Below, piece after piece: positions 57,361 through 64,000 of a stretch of DNA of 64,000 nt; position 1 is the stretch's first letter, and every line of letters starts with the position of its first letter. Where the stretch lies: assembly GCA_001972305.1 (NCBI GenBank), contig BDDD01001597.1, positions 92,787-156,786 on the forward strand. The letters run 5' to 3'. The notes under the pieces are model-generated. The model did not search any database, was not told the origin of the DNA, and saw only the letters and a list, made by a program, of their open reading frames with translations. The DNA is from Cephalotus follicularis (taxonomy: Eukaryota; Streptophyta; Magnoliopsida; Oxalidales; Cephalotaceae). The position numbers and the translations under genes are program-made.

Positions 57361-58273
57361 ATGCTGGGCACTCAGGCGTCGATGCCTAAATCTCTTCTCT
57401 ATGGCGTTAACGTGCAACACAAGGTAGTGCACTAATGCACAAAGCACGTAGGCGTCAACGCTTAAACTATGGTGTCGACATGCTGGGCACTCAGGAACAT
57501 GTCAACGTGCACGATGAACGCGTTGACGCCCTGAGCTGCTGTCAAATGCAGAAATCACTCAAAAAATCCATGGAAAATCCATAAAAAATGTTTTTAATTC
57601 AAATCTAAGGATGCTACAAGATCCCATCATCAAAATAGACATGAAAACATCTTTGAAACTCTTTAAAATCATGTTTATAACCCTGAGATTGAGGGAGAAA
57701 CGGGAAATTGGTAAAACGCACCAAATCCTCTGATTTCCCTCAAATCTCTCCTTTAATCCGTTTCTAGTCATATCTCTTGCTCTATTTCATGCATCTAGCC
57801 TACATACACTCATCCCTAACCATAAAAACATGCCAATCTATCCATAGAAGGAGATCGGAGCATAAGTATAACCTACCTAAATCGGCTGAAAACGGAGAAT
57901 AGGTAGCTTTATTCCTTATTTTGCTGCTTCCTTCACGTTCTACTTGCTGTCATGATTCCAATGACTGCTCGTTTGCCCGATTTTGCCCACACACTCTCGC
58001 TAACTCACTTTCCCTCTCTATCTCTCTAAGAAAATGAGAATTTGAATGAACTGAACTGAACCCTTTATTAATATACGAGCTCCTTTAGGCAAAAATCTCA
58101 CAAATAGCGATCGGGCTCTATAGAACCTCCTATATCTATAACAGGTGTGGAAATGGAAAATATGTATATATAATATACATTCCAAGCCATCCATAAGTAC
58201 AATATTGTACAATATCATATAAATACAAGCGTATACATGCAAGACTGTACAGATAAGATATATGGGGCTTACA
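57361..58273 (-). repeat. Element E 5' LTR, proximal part
   Basis: Matches 43505-44396 of the 3' LTR. It ends at 58273 with GGGGCTTACA before the duplication CGAAC. Its TATA region reads TATTAATAAAGGG on the minus strand, against TATATATAAAGGG in the 3' LTR. GACATGCTGGGCACTCAGG occurs at its start (57358) and again at about 57477. Confidence 0.92.
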
Positions 58274-59147
58274 CGAACCTTCTGTAATAGCCAGCCAGAC
58301 CAAGGAAACTACGCACCTCGGACACATATTTGGGTCTCTCCCAGGCTAACACTGCTTCGACCTTCCTCGGGTCCACTTCAACACCTTGGCCTGAGATCAC
58401 ATGACCCCAAAATACTACCTTGTGGAGAAAAAATTCACACTTACTAAACTTGGCATACAACTTATGGTTCCGCAAGGTCTGCAAAACCATCCTCAGGTGT
58501 TCTTCATGCTCGGTCCAACTCCGAGAATACACCATAACGTCATCTATGAACACCACCACAAAGGTATCAAGGAAAGGTTGAAACACTCGATTCATCAAAT
58601 CCTTGAATGCGGCAGGTGGATTGGTCAACCGAAATGGCATGACCAAGAATGCATAGAGGCCGTACCGAGATCGACATGCAGTCTTCGGAATGTCTTCCTC
58701 CCTCACCTTCAACTGGTGATATCCCGATCAAAGATCTATCTTCAAAAGCACGCTGGCACCCCGAAACTGGTCAAACAAATCACCAATCCATGGCTATAGA
58801 TACTTGTTACGTACATTGACCTTGTTGAGCTGACTGTAATCGATACACAACCGCATAGCCCCATCCTTCTTCTTCACGAACAAGACAGGAGCACCCCATG
58901 GAGAACTGCTAGGTCGAATAAATCCTTTTTCAACCAATTCCTTCAATTGCACCTTGAACTCCTCCAGCTCTACCGGTGCCAGACGGTAAAGAGCAAGGGA
59001 TATGGGAGGCATCCCAGGGATCAACTCGATAACAAAGTCTATCTCTCTGTCTAGCAGAGGACCTGGTAACTCCTCTGGAAAAACATCGAGGAAGTCACGA
59101 ACTACCAGGATGACCTCCATCTCTGGCAATGGCATCCGAGTATCCAC
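58274..59147 (-). pseudogene. Element D reverse transcriptase (5' half)
   Basis: RT fingers [30 protein letters not shown] (58794-59147), a stop near 58795, then [17 protein letters not shown], the active site [13 protein letters not shown] (intact FIDD), [21 protein letters not shown] and [11 protein letters not shown] (58269-58712). Element E is inserted immediately after, and the next residues EGFS are found at 41640. One of the better preserved RT palms in the window, but the protein is cut. Confidence 0.92.
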
Positions 59148-59540
59148 TTCATGAGCAAAAAATCCTTGTCCACCTTCCCCAAGATCTTACATGCCACCAA
59201 AGCCGATATCATCTGACATGGTGATGAGCATTGTTCACAGACTAACTCCAAGTCTGATCCGTTAGGCAAACGAAAGGAAACAATCTTTCGCGAACAATCC
59301 ACCATTGCTCGATGCATCGTAATCCAATCCATGCCTAGGATGGCATCAAAATCGTAGATGCGGAATGGAATAAGGTAACCTAGAAAATTCTGCCCCTTAA
59401 TCATGACATCGCAATCCTTGTAGACTCCTCCTACCAAGTAGATCTGGCCCATGGGAATAGATATCGCGATCTCCCCATACAGGGAACTCAAAACATAGCA
59501 AGCATGAATGCAAAATGCATGGGCAACACAAGATAAATAG
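59102..59540 (-). pseudogene. Element D protease (truncated)
   Basis: Minus-strand frame with VLSSLYGEIAISIPMGQIYL, then FDAILGMDWITMHRAMVDCSRKIVSF, the conserved C-terminal half of the gypsy protease. The N-terminal active-site region is reduced to an unrecognisable stretch and is cut at 59541 by LTR G. Gag of D would lie beyond element G, outside the window. Confidence 0.85.
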
Positions 59541-60007
59541 TGTCACAACCCTCTTCATTAACGACATATATCCAGCACATATAAAAACACGATAAAATTA
59601 AAACTTGATTCCAATAATATCTTGCGGAAGCATTTAATAATAAGCTGAAAGCAAACCAACTCATGCGTCCCATACCACATAATTCCAACATTTAATATCA
59701 TTAAGCCATTGTCAAAAGCCCACAACAGAGCGTGATCAAAAGTCGATCAACATCATGAATACATCAATATAGTAACCCGAAATAATACATGTCTCAATAC
59801 ATTGTTTTAACATTTAGCCAAACAAATAAAACTCCATCTCCCCTATGATTCGGCCGCGCACAGTCGATATCCATATCACCGCATCAATCTAAAATAGTAG
59901 GGGGTTAGCCTTTGTCCTCACTCGGCTAAATTATAAGTGTAATTCAGGGTCAATGATAATGAATGTCATGTAATGAATGCATTCGTGATTGTTCCTTTCG
60001 GAACCCA
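59541..60007 (-). repeat. Element G 3' LTR, distal part
   Basis: Starts TGTCACAACCC on the plus strand. Shares TAGCCTTTGTCCTCACTCGGCTAA with LTR B (49037), and other scattered blocks. It is the outer end of element G, inserted into D's protease. It continues after SIRE-like fragment J at 61800. Confidence 0.85.
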
Positions 60008-60039
60008 ACTTCTTTTTGTTCTAGAGAAGTTTAAATCAT

Positions 60040-60684
60040 TTAATGCATTTTGTTTATAGAAACAAGAAGTAGAGGTGTGGATATAACTACATTATTTCTT
60101 CTATGGAAACATGATGTAAATGCATGACCATATCTACCACAATGTGTACACATAATGTTTTTCTTACTCATGGCATTCTTCTTATGGTAACATTGTGAGT
60201 GTGTGTGTCCATGTTTACCACAAAAATTGCATGATCTAGTCAAGTTCTTCCTAAACATGGCATTTTTCTTATGGAAGCAAGTAATGGAGGTATAACCTAT
60301 TTTACCACAATAATCACACATGCTTTTCTTTTTAATCTTGGCCTTATCAACCTTTTCCTTTTCAATTTTCTCCTTCCTATCAAAGAATGTTTGATAAAGC
60401 TTGACATTATTCATTTCTTCAAATCCTAGTCCCGCTTTATCAAATACGCATCTTTGCATTCCAAGAAGTCTTTCAAGCTTCTCACTACTATTAGAGAACT
60501 TTGAAAAGGTTTTCTTTAAGGCCTCTATCTCTTCTTTGAGATTTTTATTTTCCTTAACAAGGTAAGCAATTTCATTTTCAAGGAGGTCTACCTCAATTTC
60601 ATTTGAGGTTTCTTCCTTAGCCAATTTTAGATCATCATTTTCATATGTCAAAGACTTAACCTTTTTCTTTAAAGAGGCAATCAT
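60040..60684 (-). pseudogene. Fragment J gag C-terminal part: coiled coil and three zinc knuckles
   Basis: Continues the upstream gag frame after one stop (about 60712). The first 120 residues are a predicted coiled coil (VDLLENEIAYLVKENKNLKEEI). Then come three CCHC-type fingers in tandem: CDYCGKIGYTSITC (H replaced by Y), CNFCGKHGHTHSQC and CTHCGRYGHAFTSC, each followed by the repeated unit (F/Y)HKKNAM or similar. The ORF ends at 60040. This long gag tail with extra fingers is known from SIRE-type copia elements. Pol is absent. Confidence 0.85.
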
Positions 60685-60714
60685 GGAACTATATTTTTCT
60701 ACTAATAAGACAAG

Positions 60715-61509
60715 TTAGTCATATGTTACCTCATTATTTTCTTCTTCTTCTTGATCATCCAAGGCCATCAATTCTATTTGAGCTACCTCTTCGTTTGCGT
60801 CTTCATCCGAGCTGGATTCATCGCTATCATCCCAAGTTGCAATCATAGCCTTCTTCTTCTTCTTCACTAAGTCCTTCTTCTTTAGGCGAGGGCAATCGCT
60901 TTTGTAGTGCCCCGGCTTGTTGCATTCGTAACATATAATTTCTTCAATCTTGCTTGCCTCTCCTTTTTGGTAGAATTTCTTGTTTGGTCTTCCACCAAAT
61001 TTCTTTTTGCCGGCAAGAAACTTCTTGAATCTCCGGGTGATAAAAGCAAGTTCTTCATCATTATCATCATCATCATCCTCGAAGTCTTCGGTTTGGGATG
61101 ACTTCAAAGCTATAATCTTTTTCTTCTTCTTCTCCTTTTCTCCATCGTCATCCTTCTTTTCCATTGACAATTCATGAGTCATCAATGACCCAAGGAGATC
61201 TTCCAATGCGAGGACATTTAGGTTCTTTGCTTCCTCAATGGCGGTGACCTTTGGCATCCATGATCTTGGCAAGCACCTAAGAATTTTCCTTACCATTTCA
61301 CTGTTAGAATATATCTTATCCAAAGCTTGTAAAGCATTAATAATATTTGTAAACCTAGAAAACATGGATTTAATATCCTCATTTTCGTTCATAGTGAACA
61401 TTTCATACTCATGAACAAGCATGCTCACTTTGACCTCCTTGACTTGGTTGGTCCCTTCGTAGGTGACCTCAAGTCTATCCCACATTTCCTTGGCTCCTTT
61501 TATAGCCAT
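60715..61509 (-). pseudogene. Fragment J gag, capsid region and first zinc knuckle
   Basis: 264 open codons beginning MAIKGAKEMWDRLEVTYEGT. This is the interior of a SIRE-type gag: VKVSMLVHEYEMFTMNENED, the LRCLPRSWMPKVTAIEEAKN motif, a Lys/Asp/Glu-rich stretch, CYECNKPGHYKSDC (zinc knuckle), and an acidic tail. About 120 N-terminal residues usual in the family are missing. The ATG overlaps a TATA-box-like CTATAAAAGG derived from the LTR, so the start codon is likely an artefact of a fusion. Confidence 0.88.
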
Positions 61510-61599
61510 AAAAGGTTTGTAGCCGTTGCTTGATTTATGGAAGCTTTTGATTAATAAAACAGTAGTTGCAATCTTTGATTATGTCTCTGCTGGTACAAA

Positions 61600-61720
61600 G
61601 ACGTCGACTTCTTTCCAAAAGGCGTCGATGTCTTTGTAGCTGATAGCCGTTGTAGTGCTTGAACTAGCCGTTCCTGTTTTCCCGGGTCTTGTCTATTCAA
61701 AAAGACGTCGATGTCTTTGT
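61600..61720. repeat. GTCGAC-type modules in fragment J LTR
   Basis: AAAGACGTCGACTTCTTT, AAGGCGTCGATGTCTTT and AAAGACGTCGATGTCTTT lie 80-200 bp from the LTR start. The wording is closest to LTR C and LTR H. Confidence 0.85.
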
Positions 61721-61799
61721 AATTCCTTGCACATCAAATAGATTTGTTAAATGCAAATATGTTATCATCAAAACAAGGATTGAGACTAAATAGTCAACA

Positions 61800-63088
61800 A
61801 TTCATATTCCAATCATCAGTTCATTTCATATCGAAATGCAATGCAAACATATGCTCAAAGTGCAGGTCAATTCCCAACAGTCGTCTGTCTCCTCTTGACA
61901 GTCGGCTCTTTTACCTTCAACAGTCGGCTGTCCTATTTTGGTAGTCGGCTACCCCCTTAACAGTCGGCTGCCTCCTCTTGACAGTCGGCAGCTTCGTAAA
62001 CACTACACGTCTTGTACATCGCTACCCACAGCAGCCTCGCCACCTCAGTGAATCCGGGCAGAGCGACACGTCAACAATCCACTCTCACTCCAAACAGTCG
62101 GTTGCTCTCTCTCTGCAGTCGGCTTACTCAAATAGCAGGAGGTGTCCTCCATTAAAATGCATGAACAGTCGACTGGCTCCCTTGCACAGTCAGCTGTTTC
62201 TCATCGAGTAATCGGCTATTCTCACTAAACAGTCGGCTGGAACCCTCGAACAGTCAGCTGGTCCTGCGGGCAGTGCACATACACAACAGAAAACACAAGC
62301 AATTATCAACCCAATCCATTCAAAACAGAGCATTCATCAACAATAACACATGTTCATGCCCATAACACAGTCTATTGCATGCATTTCATCTATGAACATC
62401 CATTATAACTGAAATTTAAACCACAGTTATAAACTGCCCTACCTTGAATTCCACGTTAGGAATTGCAATCCACCTCTTTAAGTCCCGGATCTGAGGGGTT
62501 CAGAGCTCCCAGGTCGGTGTACCAACTCCACCAAGCTCGATTCTTCCGCTGGTTTGTGCCACCAATCCCCCGATTACAGTATGGAGCATTTGGGGTTCAA
62601 TTCTCTCCCACTTTTCTTTCATTTTTCCTTCACAAACTCTCTATCTCGTTTCTCTCTTTGAAATGTTGATGGGAAGATGAGGAGAATGTGTGTTTTTATG
62701 GGAAAAATGTGTTTCCCTCTTTCTCTCTCTCTCTCTGCCGACATAGCCATCAATCACTTCTTCACTTCCTAGACACGTTTGGCGCGCCTATTATACTTTC
62801 TGACCACGTGGCAGTCGACTGTCTCACCTTAGAAGTCGACTGTCTCTGTCGACAGTTCCAGCCGGCTGTTTCTCCCAGTAGTCGGCTGGTTCCACTTAAG
62901 GTGGTCTAGTCGACTGTTTCCCCCAACAGCTGACTACCTCTCTGCTCCAACATATTACAACATTTCTTTAACTTTTCGCTCAAGTCTTAACATTACAAAG
63001 TGGAAAAAATCATGATTCTAATTAATTTAATGCATAGATTACATCGGGAAATACAATATTATATTCAATGAGAATCCCGGGCGTTACA
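61800..63088 (-). repeat. Element G 3' LTR, proximal part
   Basis: Ends at 63088 with CCCGGGCGTTACA before a polypurine tract. Contains two dense arrays of CAGTCGGCTG modules in the same places as LTR B. A CATAAAAAC TATA-like site on the minus strand near 62690 and a CT-rich tract (62705-62740) mark a probable promoter region. Confidence 0.9.
61875..62265. repeat. CAGTCGGCTG module array (inner) in LTR G
   Basis: Fifteen or more copies, predominantly GTCGGC instead of the GTCGAC seen in LTR B. The second array lies at 62810-62940 (GTCGAC and GTCGGC mixed, plus one GCCGGC). Confidence 0.9.
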
Positions 63089-63105
63089 TCCACCCCTCCT
63101 TCGAA
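63089..63105 (-). other. Element G polypurine tract
   Basis: Minus-strand CGAAGGAGGGGTGGA directly before the LTR start TGTAACGCCC. Confidence 0.85.
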
Positions 63106-63132
63106 GAATTTCATCCTCAAAATTAAACAGTA

Positions 63133-63327
63133 CTAAAGAAATTGAGGGTAACGCTCTCTAATGTGCTCCTCAGGTTCCCATGTCGCCTCATCGGGTCGAT
63201 GGAACTGCCACTGAACCTTCATCATAGGAATGGTTCGGTTCCTCAATGCCTGCGTCTTCCAATCCATAATATGTACCGGCAAATCTTCGCAAGAAAGGTC
63301 ATCTCGCACAGGAACAAAATCATAATC
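63133..63327 (-). pseudogene. Element G chromodomain (rest of pol cut by LTR H)
   Basis: In one uninterrupted minus-strand frame: VRDDLSCEDLPVHIMDWKTQ, then IPMMKVQWQFHRPDEATWEP and EEHIRERYPQF followed by a stop at 63133. Very close to the element B chromodomain (LSCEESPVRILDWKTQALRN), which supports G and B being related families. The upstream integrase is interrupted at 63328 by LTR H. Confidence 0.9.
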
Positions 63328-64000
63328 TGTAACGCCCGAGATTTTTGCACAATGTAATATTTCAATTTTATTGAAATATTACTATTGAGTTAATGAGAAT
63401 GGCATAAATGTTGACTTAAATGATGCTTTCCAAAATTTAAAAGGTTAGATTTTGGAAGAAGCAATGATGGAGATGTTAAAGAAATTCTAAATGTTGCAAT
63501 TAGAGGCAAAAGGGTGCAGTTTTGGGCCAAACGCATTGATGTCTTTGTAAAGACGTCGATGCCTATGGGAACAAGGGGCGCACGTAGATGCATGCACATG
63601 CACGTCGATGCAGACGAAGGCATTGATGCCCTTGTACAAAAGAGGAAAAGTCATCGATTCCTAAAGAAGACATCGACATCTTTAAAAAGAATATCGTCAC
63701 GTTATGAACTAACAAAAAAAACGTGCAAAGGGAGGCAATTCTGGGCTTGTTGCAGGCACCTTGGGACACGAAGTGGGACGTGTTGGCCATACATAATAGC
63801 CACCTGACCTGCATGACTGAAGATGGATGGAGAATGTAACAAGTGTTGTGATGCATGCAGCCTGTAAAAGGAAAGGAGAAGGAAACAAAAGTGAGAATGC
63901 AGAAATGGAATGGGGAAGAGGGAGAGGACGCGGGAAGATTCATTTAGTGTAGAAAGAAAGAGGGAGAGGGAGCCCTCTGCATAAGAACAACCCCATCCCC
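63328..64000 (+). repeat. LTR H, plus strand, runs off the window
   Basis: Starts TGTAACGCCCGAGATTTTTG. Contains GTCGAC-type modules at 63530-63705 (AAGACGTCGATGCC, ACGTCGATGCAG, AAGACATCGACATC) 200-380 bp from its start, and a purine-rich block near the window end similar in style to LTR M at 29940-30000. Whether it belongs to a full element cannot be seen. Confidence 0.8.

Larger units (their letters stand above)
41657..58273 (-). mobile_element. Element E: Tekay-type chromovirus nested in D
   Basis: Minus-strand element with 3' LTR (41657-44396), PPT, pol, gag, PBS and 5' LTR (54036-54573 plus 57361-58273). It is flanked by the perfect 5-bp duplication CGAAC (41652-41656 and 58274-58278), and the reading of D's RT resumes correctly across it. 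E itself is interrupted by element B in its RT (duplication ATGGT) and by fragment F in its 5' LTR. Without those two blocks E would be about 9 kb. Confidence 0.95.
60008..61799 (-). mobile_element. Fragment J: SIRE-like copia, LTR start fused to gag
   Basis: Minus strand starts TGTTGACTATTTAGTC at 61799, followed by LTR-like sequence with TTTTGATGATAACA, and after only about 290 bp enters gag in the middle of the capsid region. R, U5, PBS, leader and the gag N-terminus are missing. It ends abruptly after the gag zinc knuckles at about 60008 in LTR G sequence. About 430 bp of LTR G are missing at the insertion point. Confidence 0.8.

Noticed and set aside
60960-61180. Plus-strand ORFs rich in Ser/Phe/Ile opposite J gag
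   Set aside because: Antisense of the Lys/Asp-rich gag segment; low-complexity shadow.

Overview
This window is plant nuclear DNA, almost certainly from a eudicot or other non-grass angiosperm with a large, repeat-rich genome. Nearly all of it is nested LTR retrotransposons: Ty3/gypsy chromoviruses of the Tekay/Del type (integrase ending in a chromodomain, methionine-initiator PBS, 2-3 kb LTRs starting TGTAACGCCC or similar), one Athila-type gypsy element with an Asp-tRNA PBS, and Ty1/copia elements. I see no rRNA, tRNA, CRISPR array or bacterial-type gene, and no convincing intact host gene. The only stretch that may be host DNA is about 1-690, which looks like an AT-rich promoter with a pyrimidine-rich leader reading leftwards.

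Layout (letters are my own labels). 870-1248: fragment of a B-family LTR. 1280-10983: element A, structurally complete (LTR 2205 bp / internal / LTR 2305 bp, minus strand), with perfect 5-bp target duplication ATATT. A lies in the 3' LTR of copia element I (10984-23307, minus strand). Element I also carries solo LTR P (12638-15313, duplication GACAA) and solo LTR S of the A family in opposite orientation (18094-20709, duplication CCGTT). 23308-29047: 5'-truncated chromovirus K. 29048-29173: copia RT scrap. 29174-34836: three truncated LTRs L, M, N. 34837-39854: Athila element C with the reverse transcriptase deleted. 39855-41656 and 58274-59540: the two halves of chromovirus D, split by element E (41657-58273, duplication CGAAC). 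E is itself split by element B (46573-51247, duplication ATGGT), and its 5' LTR is broken by F (54574-57360). D is cut again at 59541 by element G. The 3' LTR of G (59541-63088) contains a SIRE-like copia fragment J (60008-61799), and its chromodomain is cut at 63328 by LTR H, which runs off the window.

Every gag-pol reading frame I checked has stops, frameshifts, deletions or lost catalytic residues, so none of the copies looks autonomous. Five insertions are proven by exact target-site duplications and give a relative order: D is older than E, and E is older than B; element I is older than A, P and S.

The most unusual pattern is a recurrent short module with a GTCGAC (or CpG-decayed GTTGAC/GTCAAC/GTCGGC) core. 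It forms degenerate arrays, mostly 80-500 bp from the LTR start, in nearly every LTR family here. The families include Tekay-type gypsy, Athila gypsy and copia, which share no other obvious LTR sequence. Other points of note are an extra coiled-coil ORF upstream of gag in A, palindrome clusters in A-family LTRs, element B whose internal deletion ends exactly at the LTR terminus, an Athila element with an in-frame RT deletion and mismatched LTRs, and a SIRE-like fragment in which an LTR TATA-box is fused directly to gag.
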